Shown: piece after piece, positions 41,086 to 49,849 of the stretch | How the letters are laid out: the number at the start of each line of letters is the position of its first letter | Numbering within the stretch: position 1 is the first letter of the stretch | Source: Candidatus Woesearchaeota archaeon | Lineage (GTDB): Archaea > Nanobdellota > Nanobdellia > Woesearchaeales > ARS49 | Length of the DNA stretch: 64,000 nucleotides | Assembly (NCBI GenBank): GCA_019322895.1 | Contig: JAHWHZ010000001.1 | Span: 434,001-498,000, forward strand | Direction: 5' to 3' | Notes under the pieces: generated by a model | What the model was told of the DNA's origin: nothing | Seen by the model: only the letters and a program-made list of their open reading frames with translations | Databases searched by the model: none | Program-made: the position numbers and the translations under genes

Positions 41086-42252
41086 TCATTTAGCACTTAT
41101 CTCAAGTTTTACGATGTTGAGTTCTGTCAATGGCGTTAATTCCACATAATTGTTTCCTTCTTCAATTATGTTTGATATGTCTGCCCTGTACGTAGGAGTT
41201 CTCTGGTCTATCATGTATAATCTGCCATTCACATTTAAGCGCGCATTTTTTAATTTATTGTCATCAATGAATTTTATTACCAGTTCTGCATCTTGTATGC
41301 CGTCTGCTATTTGTTCATAAAGCACGCTGTTAACATTGAAGTAATCCATGAAGCCTTTTGTAGGGTCTAATATTGTCTTTAGTCTTATCTGTTCAACAGA
41401 CGCACTGCCAGATGACAGCATTATTTCAACCATATTCTTGCCTGCTTTAAGGTCTTCTTTGTAGATGTCTTTCCTGTTCAGGCTTTCGCAGTTAGGCACG
41501 CCTGAGAATATGCTCTTGTCATTTATGCTTATTGTCATTGTGCCTACAGATAGTTGGTCGCATAATGGATAAAAGTCCATCCAGGCCCTTTCAAGATTGT
41601 TGTGCTCAACCTGGCTTATTGGCAGGTCAATCATTCCAGAAAGCTTGCTTTTGTCAAGCACATCTCCGATTATCTTGACATCTGTCAATTCGTATTTCCT
41701 TGTAGGTATGCCGAATCCTTCTGCCTGGAAGCTTATTGTGTTCTTTTTCTGAAGGTAATTCTTGCTTATTGGTATTGGCGGAGGGTTTGTCTGTCTTATC
41801 TCTCCTTCAAACACATCCATATCATTGAATCGTACTTTTAATGCGCCTTCGTGAACTGGCGCTGCAAAGCTGACATACACATTTTGCGTGTTTGCAGGGT
41901 CTGCTATGCCGAATGTGTGAGCTTTTCGGTCTGTCTTGTAGATTGTTTTCTTTATTGTGAACGGATTTATTGTGGTCAGTATCTCTGCACCGCGAGATTC
42001 GTGCAAGTAAAGGTTTGGAAGATAGTGGTCAAACTCATTTTCAGCCACAAATTCAATTTTTCCTATCGGTGCTTGCAGCAATACTTTTTTTTCAATAACT
42101 TCTCCGGTCTCTGAAAGATTTTCATCTGCAAAAAGTGCAGCTCTTTCTCCTGGAGGTAAAAATATTATATAGAAAACTAACAGCAAGGCTATTATTCCTA
42201 TGAGCGAGGCTGCAGTGGCGCCTACTGGTGCTCCATCAGCTCTTTTTTTCAT
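41086..42252 (-). CDS. Single-span membrane-anchored exported protein, first gene of the surface operon
   Basis: 388 residues. A short basic N-terminus precedes a membrane helix at about 14-32 (ATAASLIGIIALLLVFYIIF). The rest is exported and beta-rich, with repeats of a jelly-roll-like pattern (LKVRFNDMDVFEGEI and, later, MTISINDKSIFSGVP, ARLNVNGRLYMID). Such triplets suggest three related beta-sandwich domains. GGGTGA precedes the ATG, and an inverted repeat lies in the promoter. Function unknown; a scaffold for the downstream lipoproteins is possible. Confidence 0.75.
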   Translation of the reverse strand: MKKRADGAPVGATAASLIGIIALLLVFYIIFLPPGERAALFADENLSETGEVIEKKVLLQAPIGKIEFVAENEFDHYLPNLYLHESRGAEILTTINPFTIKKTIYKTDRKAHTFGIADPANTQNVYVSFAAPVHEGALKVRFNDMDVFEGEIRQTNPPPIPISKNYLQKKNTISFQAEGFGIPTRKYELTDVKIIGDVLDKSKLSGMIDLPISQVEHNNLERAWMDFYPLCDQLSVGTMTISINDKSIFSGVPNCESLNRKDIYKEDLKAGKNMVEIMLSSGSASVEQIRLKTILDPTKGFMDYFNVNSVLYEQIADGIQDAELVIKFIDDNKLKNARLNVNGRLYMIDQRTPTYRADISNIIEEGNNYVELTPLTELNIVKLEISAK

Positions 42253-42273
42253 TGAATCACCCTTTTTTCTTTT

Positions 42274-42290
42274 GTTAGTATATTACTAAC
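42274..42290. promoter_or_regulatory. Inverted repeat, candidate operator of the surface operon
   Basis: GTTAGTA-TAT-TACTAAC has perfect 7-bp arms. It lies 22 bp before the first ATG of the minus-strand surface operon and next to an ATATAC TATA-like stretch at 42294-42300, the right place for a regulator. The pelA promoter on the other strand (GTTTTAAATG, about 42329-42338) is 40 bp away. Confidence 0.5.
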
Positions 42291-42361
42291 TAGAGTATAT
42301 ATAAATGTTTTTCTTTTTATAGGGGTAAGTTTTAAATGCTGATGTGGTTTTTATTTGTGTT

Positions 42362-43417
42362 ATGAAGATAATCAGTTCAAATTTCAAGAAAGGAGAAGCA
42401 AAGGTAAAAGTTGAGAACCTTGATGATCTTTGGTATCTTAGCCAGGTGATTGATGCAGGCGATACTGTAAAAGGCAAGACCTTCCGCAAGATCAAGGTAG
42501 GCAGTGCTGAAAAAGAAGCTGTCAGGAAGACTGTTTTTATTGTTTTGCAAGTTGAGAAAGTTGAGTTTTCCAAGACAACAAACAGGCTGCGCGTCTTAGG
42601 CACGATATTAGAAGGGCCTGAAGATGTGCAAAAAGGAAGTTATCACACATTTAATATTGAAGTTGATACTATTATTACGATTATAAAGGAAGAGTGGCCT
42701 TCTTATCAGATAAACCGCCTGAAAGAAGCTGCACAGGCAAGGCTTTTGAAGATATTGATTTGTGTTTTTGACAGGGAAGATGCTTATTTTGCCTTGATGA
42801 AGCGCGCAGGCTATGAGTTATTGACGCACATCCATGGAGAGGTTGCAAAGAAAGCTGTGGACACTCCCGTCAAATCAACTTTTTATTCCCAGATAATAAA
42901 ACAGCTTGAGGAGTATGACAAGCGCTACAAGCTTGACAAGATTATTCTGGCAAGCCCGGCTTTCTGGAAAGAGGAATTGCTGAAGGTATTGCAGGACAAG
43001 GAGCTTAAAAGCAAGATTGTGCAGGCAACATGTTCTTCTGCTGACGAGTCTGCAATTAATGAGGTGCTTAAGCGCGAAGAAGTGCAGAAAGCACTTAAAG
43101 AAGAAAGAGTGAGTGAGGAGCTTGCGCTTGTTGAGCAGGTGCTTGCAGAGATATCTAAACAAGGACTTGCTGCTTATGGCATGGAAGAGGTCGCAGAAGC
43201 AGTCAATGCAGGGGCTGTCAAGGATTTGCTTGTTACAGACGCATTGATAATGAAATTAAGGGATGAAGACAAGTTCAAGCATTTAGATGCACTGATGAAG
43301 CTTGCAGACAAGAGCAAGGCAAAGATCCATATCATTTCTATAGAGCATGCAGGCGGCAAGAAACTAGAGGGTCTTGGCGGTATTGCAGCACTGCTGAGAT
43401 TTAAATTATCCTATTAA
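42362..43417 (+). CDS. pelA: Pelota/Dom34, ribosome rescue factor
   Basis: 351 residues from the ATG at 42362, 25 bp after its TATA box (leaderless). It begins MKIISSNFKKGEAKVKVENLDDLW and has the archaeal Pelota order: an N-terminal Sm-like domain, the central domain with ILICVFDREDAYFALM, and a C-terminal eRF1_3 domain with GAVKDLLVTDALI. With aABCE1 and aEF1-alpha it splits stalled ribosomes. Confidence 0.96.
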   Translation: MKIISSNFKKGEAKVKVENLDDLWYLSQVIDAGDTVKGKTFRKIKVGSAEKEAVRKTVFIVLQVEKVEFSKTTNRLRVLGTILEGPEDVQKGSYHTFNIEVDTIITIIKEEWPSYQINRLKEAAQARLLKILICVFDREDAYFALMKRAGYELLTHIHGEVAKKAVDTPVKSTFYSQIIKQLEEYDKRYKLDKIILASPAFWKEELLKVLQDKELKSKIVQATCSSADESAINEVLKREEVQKALKEERVSEELALVEQVLAEISKQGLAAYGMEEVAEAVNAGAVKDLLVTDALIMKLRDEDKFKHLDALMKLADKSKAKIHIISIEHAGGKKLEGLGGIAALLRFKLSY

Positions 43418-43623
43418 CTATCGAATATAATTTTCAAAATCTATTCTAAATGACATAAATGTTTATATATATGCCATCATTTCTTTACTCCAGAATAGCA
43501 ACGGACAAACAAGGGGTTTTGTTTGCGCTATTATTCCCCTCTTTGTAGTGCATCAAAACCGTAACATATAAATAGTGGTTCAGATTTACCTCAAGCAAAT
43601 AATAAAAAAGGGGGGAGGTATAA
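43418..43623 (+). ncRNA. Gap before TrmB copy 2 with two promoters and a candidate leader or small RNA
   Basis: Two TATA boxes lie in this 206-bp gap: GTTTATATATATG (43461-43473) and CATATAAATA (43565-43574). The second and the GGGGGGAGGT ribosome binding site serve the TrmB-like gene. Between them, a transcript from the first would contain a CAAACAA-GGGGTT-TTGTTTG hairpin (43506-43525) that competes with AGGGG/CCCCT pairing (43512-43516 with 43536-43540). It may be a short RNA or an alternate leader. The core ACAAACAAGGGGTTTT also looks a little like an ORB G-string half. Weak evidence overall. Confidence 0.3.
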
Positions 43624-44421
43624 ATGATAGTAAAAGAAGAATTTTTAAGTAAATTACGTCGGTTTTTTTCTCTGAACTTGTATGAAGTGAAGATTTGGGC
43701 GTCATTGTTGTCCAGAGGTGTTGCGACTGCTGGAGAGCTTTCTGATATCGCTAATGTTCCAAGATCAAGAAGCTATGATGTTCTTGAGAGCCTCGAGAAA
43801 AAAGGCTTTGTCATAATGAAGCTGGGCAAGCCGATAAAGTATATTGCTGTCCCTCCTACAGAGGTTATTGAGCGCGTCAAGAAGAACATGCACGAAGAGG
43901 CCCAGATGAAAGTAAAGAGGCTCGAGGACTTGAAAAACACAGATGTTCTAGGCGAGCTTCAGACACTTCACAAGCAGGGCATTGAAGTGATTGAGCCGAC
44001 TGACTTGAGCGGAAGCATCAAGGGAAGACACAATCTATACAATCATTTAGAACTTACTATCAAGAATGCGCAAAAATCTGTTACAATAATGACTACTTCT
44101 CAAGGTCTTATGAGAAAAGTGGAAGGATTAAAGCCAGTCTTTGAAAAATTGAAAAAGAAAGGAGTGAAGATAAAAATCGCTGCACCTTTGACAAGGGAGA
44201 CAAAAAAGACTGTAAGCGAGATTGGTTCTGTGGCAGACGTGCGTAATGCAGATTCCAAGGCAAGATTCTGCATTGTTGACGGCAAAGAGATTGTCTTTAT
44301 GGTATTGGACGATAAGGAGGTTCACCCGACATATGATGTTGGAATCTGGGTGAATTCCCCGTTTTTCGCCAAAGCCCTGGAGACCTTGTTTGATACAGCA
44401 TGGAAGGGCCTAAAGAAATAA
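43624..44421 (+). CDS. TrmB-family transcriptional regulator, copy 2
   Basis: 265 residues with a strong GGAGGT site before the ATG. Same architecture as the gene at 21295: winged helix (about 5-75), helical linker and PLD-like sensor domain (NLYNHLELTIKNAQKSVTIM, about 135-262). The segment SRGVATAGELSD through the recognition helix to VLESL is encoded by 80 bases identical to copy 1 (43714-43793 versus 21382-21461), while the rest differs. Both proteins therefore probably bind the same operator but sense different signals. A T-rich run after it (44424-44443) probably ends transcription before pheS. Confidence 0.88.
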   Translation: MIVKEEFLSKLRRFFSLNLYEVKIWASLLSRGVATAGELSDIANVPRSRSYDVLESLEKKGFVIMKLGKPIKYIAVPPTEVIERVKKNMHEEAQMKVKRLEDLKNTDVLGELQTLHKQGIEVIEPTDLSGSIKGRHNLYNHLELTIKNAQKSVTIMTTSQGLMRKVEGLKPVFEKLKKKGVKIKIAAPLTRETKKTVSEIGSVADVRNADSKARFCIVDGKEIVFMVLDDKEVHPTYDVGIWVNSPFFAKALETLFDTAWKGLKK

Positions 44422-44449
44422 AATTTCTTTTTTTCTTTTTTGAATTACT

Positions 44450-45973
44450 ATGGACTTGAAAAAACTAGCTGAGACGTTGCATCCTTTGGAAAGGAAGGTT
44501 TTGCCGGTTCTTAATAAATTCAAGACCCTTCCTCAGATTGTTTCTGCAACAGGATTAAAGGAAATAGAAGTCATGCGCGCATTGCAATGGCTGCAGAACA
44601 AGAAAGTAATCAAGATTGATACAGAATTAAAGGAAGTAGTCAACCTTGACAAGAATGGCGAAAAATATCTGAAAGAAACACTTCCTGAAAGGCGTTTTAT
44701 AGAAGTTTTAAAAGATAAGGAGATGACAATCACCCGGCTTGAAAAGAGCAGCAAGCTGGCAAAGAACGAACTCAATACCTGCCTCGGCGCTTTAAGAAAA
44801 AAAGCGATGATTCTCATAATCAAGAACAAGGAGCTGAGAGTAAAGCTGACAGACCAGGGAAAAAAATACCTGAAAAAAGAGTTTCCTGAAGAAATATTTT
44901 TGAAAAAGCCTTTTCCTGTTGAAATAAAAAAACTTGCTCCTGAAGACAAGTTTGCGCTGGACAACCTAAAGAAAAGAAAGAACATAGTGAAGGTTGAGCT
45001 TCAAAAAATCAAGAAAGTTGAGCTGCTGAAGCCAGGCCAGCAGTTGATTGATATGGGCATTAGCGATGAGAAAGTCATTGATACACTCACACCGCAGATG
45101 CTGCGCACAGGCGCATGGCGTGACAAGACTTTTCGCAGGTATGATGTGCAAATTAATGTTCCTAAGATTTATTGCGGAAAAAAGCAGAACTATAGGCGTT
45201 TTCTTGATAATGTCCGCGAGAAATTCATTGAACTGGGCTTTAAGGAGATGACAGGCCCTCTTGTTGAGTCAGAGTTCTGGGACATGGATGCTTTGTACAT
45301 GCCGCAGTTTCATTCCGCAAGAGCAATCCATGATGCATATTATGTTGAATCAAGAAAGCCTGCAAAGCTTGATGAATCCTTGGTCAAGAAAGTCAAGTCA
45401 GCCCATGAAAATGGCGGCAAGACAGGAAGCATAGGCTGGCAGTATGATTTTGATGTGAAAAGAACGCATAACCTGTTATTAAGGACGCAGGGAACAGCGT
45501 GTTCTGCGCGGATGCTTGCTTCAAAAGACTTGAAGATTCCTGGAAAGTATTTTGGCATTGCGCGATGCTTCAGGCCAGATGTTGTTGATGCAACCCATGC
45601 AGTTGATTTTTATCAGACAGAAGGCATTATCATTGAAGAGGGACTTAACATGAGGCATCTTTTTGCCCTGCTGAAGATGTTTGCAGAGGAATTTGCAGGC
45701 GCAGAAGAAGTAAAGCTTGTTCCTGGATATTTTCCTTTTACAGAACCGAGTGTTGAATTGTTTGCAAAACATCCTGAAATGGGCTGGATAGAATTAGGCG
45801 GGGCAGGTATTTTCAGGCCAGAGGTTGTTGTGCCTTTGCTTGGAAAAAACATTCCGGTGCTTGCCTGGGGCATAGGCATTGACAGGATTGCCATGTTCAA
45901 GCTGGGAATAAAGGATATCAGAAAATTATTTTCACACGATTTAGATTATTTGAGGAATGCAAAGGTGATTTAA
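44450..45973 (+). CDS. pheS: Phenylalanyl-tRNA synthetase alpha subunit
   Basis: 507 residues, archaeal type with N-terminal winged helices (about 1-160). Class II motifs are around GPLVESEFWDMDALYMPQFHSAR, ARCFRPDVVDATHAVDFYQ (motif 2) and WGIGIDRIAMFKLGI (motif 3). With PheT it forms the tetrameric enzyme for tRNA-Phe. Its stop overlaps the pheT start by one base. A TATA-like AATAAAATT at the end of the upstream gene is about 26 bp before the ATG. Confidence 0.97.
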   Translation: MDLKKLAETLHPLERKVLPVLNKFKTLPQIVSATGLKEIEVMRALQWLQNKKVIKIDTELKEVVNLDKNGEKYLKETLPERRFIEVLKDKEMTITRLEKSSKLAKNELNTCLGALRKKAMILIIKNKELRVKLTDQGKKYLKKEFPEEIFLKKPFPVEIKKLAPEDKFALDNLKKRKNIVKVELQKIKKVELLKPGQQLIDMGISDEKVIDTLTPQMLRTGAWRDKTFRRYDVQINVPKIYCGKKQNYRRFLDNVREKFIELGFKEMTGPLVESEFWDMDALYMPQFHSARAIHDAYYVESRKPAKLDESLVKKVKSAHENGGKTGSIGWQYDFDVKRTHNLLLRTQGTACSARMLASKDLKIPGKYFGIARCFRPDVVDATHAVDFYQTEGIIIEEGLNMRHLFALLKMFAEEFAGAEEVKLVPGYFPFTEPSVELFAKHPEMGWIELGGAGIFRPEVVVPLLGKNIPVLAWGIGIDRIAMFKLGIKDIRKLFSHDLDYLRNAKVI

Positions 45974-47622
45974 TGCCAACATGCACATTTTCATTAAAGG
46001 ATTTGAACTCCCTGGTCAAAAAGACCTTGAAGAAGTCTGAGCTAAAAGATTTGCTGGCATATGCCAAGGCAGAGCTTGAGGATATTTCAGATGATGAGAT
46101 GACTGTGCAGTTCAATGACACAAATCTTCCTTATCTCTGGTCTGTTGAAGGACTGGCCATCTTTTTGAGAGGTGTTGTAGGAAAAGAAAAAGGCATTCCA
46201 AAGATAAAGATTCATAAAAGTCCAGAATATAAGGTGCAGGTTGATTCCTCTCTAAAGACAATAAGGCCTTATATTGCTGCTTTTGTTGCAAAAGGCAAAA
46301 AGATAAATGATCATTTCTTGAAGCAGCTTATCCAGATGCAAGAAAAATTCTGCGAAGCATATGGCAGGAGAAGAGAAAAGATTGCAATCGGCGTCTATCC
46401 TGCAAAGAAAATCACATTTCCTGTCTTTTACAAGGCTGTTCCGCCGAGGAGCGCGAGATTTGTTCCGCTGGACTTCATGAAAGAGCTGGATCTCGCGCAG
46501 ATACTTGACCAGCATCCTACTGGAAAAGAGTATGCTTGGATTTTGAAGAATTGCAAGAAGTATCCTCTGCTGATTGATTACAAGAAAGAAGTGCTTAGCT
46601 TTCCTCCAATTATCAATTCAGAGACAACAGGCAGGCTAAGCATGGAAGATGAAGAGGTTTTTTTCGAGGCAACTGGCACTGATCTGGATTCAGTGAATCT
46701 TGCTGCAAATATCTTTGCGCAGCTGTTCTTTGAAAGAGGATTTAATATTTCTTCTGTCAATATAGGATACGCCAGGAAGCCTACAACAACTCCTGATTTC
46801 AAGACAGAGGCAATGAAGATAAAGAAAGAGGATATCACAAATATCATCGGCATTGATTTCAAGGATTCTGAAATAAAGAAGCTGTTAGAGATGGCAAGAT
46901 ACGATTTTGCAAATTACAAGGTCACGGTTCCTGCTATCAGGCGTGATGTGATGCATCCTGTAGATATCATAGAGGATGTTGCCATAATGTACGGCTATGA
47001 CAATATTGAGCCGCTTGATTTAAAAACATACACCCGGGGAGATACTTTTGATATCCAGCGCTTTATTGATACTGTTCGCGAGATAATGGTTGGAGAAGGT
47101 TATCAGGAGATTGCAAGCCCGATTCTTTCAAACAAGGAATTGCTGTTAAACAAGATGAATATAAAGGATTTTGGGTGTGTTGAGATAAAGAATTACACTT
47201 CATTGAACTATTCTGTCTTGCGTACATGGCTCATTCCAGGGCTTATGGATGTATTGATGAGAAACAAGCACGTGGATTATCCTCAGAAGATGTTTGAGCA
47301 GGGAACAGTAACAGTCAATAAAGAAGGCAGTATCATGGATTATGAGAGGATTGCTGCCTTGTCCTGTCATGCAAGTGTTGATTATACTGAGATAAAGCAG
47401 GTTATTGATTACTTGTTCAAGATGCTTGGAATAGAATATGAGATTGAAGACGCTGAGCACAAGGCATTTATTTCAGGCAGAGTTGCAAGAATTTCTGTCA
47501 AGGGAAAGAAAGTTGCATTTATCGGAGAGATTAGTCCAATTGTATTGAACTCTTTTGGCGTGGATATGCCTGCAGCTGCTTTTGAGCTGAATCTCACAGA
47601 GTTATTTAATGCCTTGAAGTGA
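45973..47622 (+). CDS. pheT: Phenylalanyl-tRNA synthetase beta subunit
   Basis: 549 residues, the archaeal length. It contains the B3/B4 region (YCLR-like segment around FEATGTDLDSVNLAANIFAQ), B5 (VTVPAIRRDVMHPVDIIEDVAIMYGYDNI) and the synthetase-like core (YQEIASPILSNKELL). It contributes structure and editing. Starts on the pheS stop codon (TAATG) and ends one base before the convergent eL14 gene. Confidence 0.97.
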   Translation: MPTCTFSLKDLNSLVKKTLKKSELKDLLAYAKAELEDISDDEMTVQFNDTNLPYLWSVEGLAIFLRGVVGKEKGIPKIKIHKSPEYKVQVDSSLKTIRPYIAAFVAKGKKINDHFLKQLIQMQEKFCEAYGRRREKIAIGVYPAKKITFPVFYKAVPPRSARFVPLDFMKELDLAQILDQHPTGKEYAWILKNCKKYPLLIDYKKEVLSFPPIINSETTGRLSMEDEEVFFEATGTDLDSVNLAANIFAQLFFERGFNISSVNIGYARKPTTTPDFKTEAMKIKKEDITNIIGIDFKDSEIKKLLEMARYDFANYKVTVPAIRRDVMHPVDIIEDVAIMYGYDNIEPLDLKTYTRGDTFDIQRFIDTVREIMVGEGYQEIASPILSNKELLLNKMNIKDFGCVEIKNYTSLNYSVLRTWLIPGLMDVLMRNKHVDYPQKMFEQGTVTVNKEGSIMDYERIAALSCHASVDYTEIKQVIDYLFKMLGIEYEIEDAEHKAFISGRVARISVKGKKVAFIGEISPIVLNSFGVDMPAAAFELNLTELFNALK

Positions 47623-48027
47623 TTATTTCTTTTCTTCCTTTGTTTCAGCCTTTTTTGCAGTCTTTTTCTTTACAGCTTTTTTCTCTGTTTTTGCTGCTTT
47701 CTTGACTGATTTTTTCTCAGGCTCTGCAGCCGGCTTTGCCAGCTTGCTTCTTCTGAGTCTTCTTGGCCTTATTTTCTTTGCTTTTGGTTTTGTTTCCCTT
47801 GCTTCCAGGCCAATCTTCTTGAATGCAGCCTTGACATCAGCATGGCTTGCTTTTTTCTTGATGTCAATCTTTTCTTCTAAAGGCTCTAGATGTAGAACAT
47901 TGCATTTTCTTCTTCTTGTCTCGCCGTCAATCATGACAAAAGTCTTATCAAGAACTTCAACAATAACACATTTTTTGCCAGAATCCCTTCCGGCAATCTT
48001 CACGCACAATCTTCCGGTTTCAATCAT
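47623..48027 (-). CDS. rpl14e: Large-subunit ribosomal protein eL14 with a lysine/alanine tail
   Basis: 134 residues from the ATG at 48027 (MIETGRLCVKIAGRDSGKKC), the standard eL14 start, preceded by GGAGG. A longer reading from 48144 covers a structured leader and is not used. The core ends near residue 80; the remainder is basic, including KIRPRRLRRSKLAKP and a Lys/Ala tail. Normally eL14 follows eL34 and cmk in the archaeal operon; here it is the second gene after eL34 with a 179-bp non-coding gap. Its ribosome binding site lies in a hairpin arm. Confidence 0.93.
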   Translation of the reverse strand: MIETGRLCVKIAGRDSGKKCVIVEVLDKTFVMIDGETRRRKCNVLHLEPLEEKIDIKKKASHADVKAAFKKIGLEARETKPKAKKIRPRRLRRSKLAKPAAEPEKKSVKKAAKTEKKAVKKKTAKKAETKEEKK

Positions 48028-48034
48028 TTTCTGC

Positions 48035-48202
48035 CTCCAAAACTTATTTTTGGAGACCAGCAGAATCTTTGATTCTGCGCTGCCTCCATTTCCAAGAGTA
48101 GCAGTCGCCTTAATAGCAAATTGCAGGCAAAACACCATCAGCATTTTTGCAATTTGCTATTTAGCGAATCTCACAAATGTTTAATACTTGCTGGGATTCG
48201 CT
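48035..48202 (-). promoter_or_regulatory. Four-hairpin region between eL34 and eL14
   Basis: Four inverted repeats fill most of the gap. Hairpin 1: CTCCAAAA (48035-48042) with TTTTGGAG (48048-48055), which on the minus strand includes the GGAGG ribosome binding site of eL14. Hairpin 2: GCAGAATC with GATTCTGC (48060-48078, TTT loop). Hairpin 3: AGCAAATTGCA with TGCAATTTGCT (48115-48158, 11 bp). Hairpin 4: AGCGAATC with GATTCGCT (48163-48202), ending just before the eL34 stop. The first probably controls eL14 translation. Hairpins 3 and 4 share similar ends and may be one repeat family or a processed RNA. Confidence 0.7.
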
Positions 48203-48206
48203 ATAA

Positions 48207-48482
48207 CTACTTGGAGATTTTTCTTGTTTTTTCAACTATTTTCCTGCGAGCGCATCTGGTGCACAATACTCCGCCATATGCGCGCTCAGGCCTTTTCTTG
48301 GTCTTTGGCATATTCTTCATCTTTAGAGGAAGTTCTCTAGGCACACCTGCCAATACTTTCTTGCACTCAGCACATTTTGCTTTTGAAGGCTTTCGCCTCT
48401 TGTACTGGACTTTGGTATTTCCTCCAGGAGTCTTTACTTTGACTCTCCTGAATGTCCTTGATTTTTTTCTGCCTTCGACCAT
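48207..48482 (-). CDS. rpl34e: Large-subunit ribosomal protein eL34
   Basis: 91 residues from the ATG at 48482 (MVEGRKKSRTFRRVKVKTPGG), preceded by a minus-strand TATA (TTTTTAAATG, about 48505-48514) at the leaderless distance; the frame's extension to 48590 is not needed. Zinc-binding pairs CAEC and CTRC are visible. In many archaea eL34 follows secY and the DUF106 gene; here it has moved 41 kb away and is on the opposite strand. Confidence 0.95.
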   Translation of the reverse strand: MVEGRKKSRTFRRVKVKTPGGNTKVQYKRRKPSKAKCAECKKVLAGVPRELPLKMKNMPKTKKRPERAYGGVLCTRCARRKIVEKTRKISK

Positions 48483-48705
48483 GCTCTTGAGAATTACTGG
48501 TTCATTTAAAAAGCTTTTGTATCTTTGTATGTTTAGCAATATTTCCAATAGCGCCTTGCGAAGTCTTGTGGCATAAATGCGGAATAACATAAATCTGGAA
48601 TAAAAGCGATTAAAAAAGTAGATGTAGCGCGCTATTGGTTAGCACCTGGTGCAGTCTTTTTAAACATAAGGTTTATAAAGCCTCTGCATTGCTTTATTAA
48701 CTAAA
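48483..48705. promoter_or_regulatory. Divergent promoter region of eL34 and iscS with a conserved non-coding block
   Basis: It holds the eL34 TATA box (minus strand) and GTTTATAAAG (48671-48680) for iscS. Bases 48591-48636 (AAATCTG, GATT, then GTAGCGC and TATTG) resemble 55030-55077 with almost the same spacing; nothing else links the two sites. GCACC-T-GGTGC (48641-48651) followed by AGTCTTTTT looks like a small hairpin with a T-run. Part of this stretch (GGTTAGCACCTGG) looks like a tRNA D-arm fragment, but no tRNA can be folded. Confidence 0.5.
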
Positions 48706-49848
48706 ATGAGAGTATATTTAGACAACGCAGCAACTACAAAAACAGCGCCTGAAGTAGTTGAGGCCATGCATCCTTATTTTACTGAAAAGTATGGCAATGC
48801 ATCCAGCATACACTCTTTTGGAGAAGAAGCTAAAGAAGCATTGGAAAATGCAAGAGAACAGCTGGCTAAATATATTAATGCAGAGCCAGAAGAGATTATT
48901 TTCACAAGCGGCGGGACTGAAAGCGATAACCTTGCTATTAAAGGAACTGCTTATGCCTTGAAAGACAAAGGAAAGCATATCATAACAAGCAAGTTTGAGC
49001 ATCATGCTGTTTTAGAGACCTGTCAGGCCTTGGAAAAAGAAGGTTTTGAAGTTACATATATAGGCATAAGCAAGGACGGCTTTGTTGATATAGCTGCATT
49101 GAAGAATGCAATAAGGGATGACACAATCCTTGCTACTATAATGCATGCTAATAATGAGATTGGAACAATACAAGACATTGAAAAAATCGGGGAAATCTGC
49201 AGGGAAAAAGGAATTATCTTTCACACAGATGCTGTCCAGTCATTAGGAAAAATTCCGATAGACGTAAAAAATATGCGCCTGGATCTTGCTTCTTTTTCAG
49301 CACACAAGCTTCATGGCCCAAAAGGCATTGGTGCATTGTATGTCAGGAAAAAAGACAAGATAACAAAATTATTTTACGGCGGCGCACAGGAGTTCAATCT
49401 TCGCCCAGGGACAGAGAATGTTTCAGGTGCAGTTGGTTTTGCAAAAGCAATAGAGCTTATGTCTGAGCAGGATATCAAGAATATGACTGAATTTCAGGAT
49501 TATTTGATTGATGCATTGCTGCAGATTCCAGAGGCCTGTCTTAATGGCTCTAGAGAAAAAAGGCTTTGCAATACTGTTAATGTTTCTTTTTCACATATTG
49601 AGGGGGAATCTGTATTGCTTGGCTTGGATGACAAAGGTATTGCAGTCTCAACAGGTTCTGCATGCACTTCACAGAAGTTGGAGCCAAGCCATGTCTTGAT
49701 TGCAATGGGCATTAAGCCAGAAGATGCGCACGGCAGCATAAGATTTTCATTGAGCAAATACACAACAAAAGAAGAATTAGATTATGCAATAAATGCAGTA
49801 AAAGCAGTTGTAGAAAACTTAAGAAAGATTTCACCTTTAGGCAAATAA
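48706..49848 (+). CDS. iscS: Cysteine desulfurase IscS/NifS
   Basis: 380 residues. It begins VYLDNAATTKTAPEVVEAM, has the PLP-binding lysine in SFSAHKLHGPKGIGALYV, and the active-site cysteine loop STGSACTSQKLEPSHVL. It takes sulfur from cysteine to a persulfide for Fe-S cluster and tRNA thiolation. IscU follows after one base, and two thiolation-type genes lie downstream, so a shared sulfur-relay role is likely. Confidence 0.96.
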   Translation: MRVYLDNAATTKTAPEVVEAMHPYFTEKYGNASSIHSFGEEAKEALENAREQLAKYINAEPEEIIFTSGGTESDNLAIKGTAYALKDKGKHIITSKFEHHAVLETCQALEKEGFEVTYIGISKDGFVDIAALKNAIRDDTILATIMHANNEIGTIQDIEKIGEICREKGIIFHTDAVQSLGKIPIDVKNMRLDLASFSAHKLHGPKGIGALYVRKKDKITKLFYGGAQEFNLRPGTENVSGAVGFAKAIELMSEQDIKNMTEFQDYLIDALLQIPEACLNGSREKRLCNTVNVSFSHIEGESVLLGLDDKGIAVSTGSACTSQKLEPSHVLIAMGIKPEDAHGSIRFSLSKYTTKEELDYAINAVKAVVENLRKISPLGK

Positions 49849-49849
49849 A

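Noticed and set aside
48620..48655. tRNA-like words (GTAGCGC, GGTTAGCACCTGG) near 48.6 kb
   Set aside because: The stretch resembles a D-arm and the start of an anticodon arm, but no acceptor stem, T-arm or complete cloverleaf can be built.
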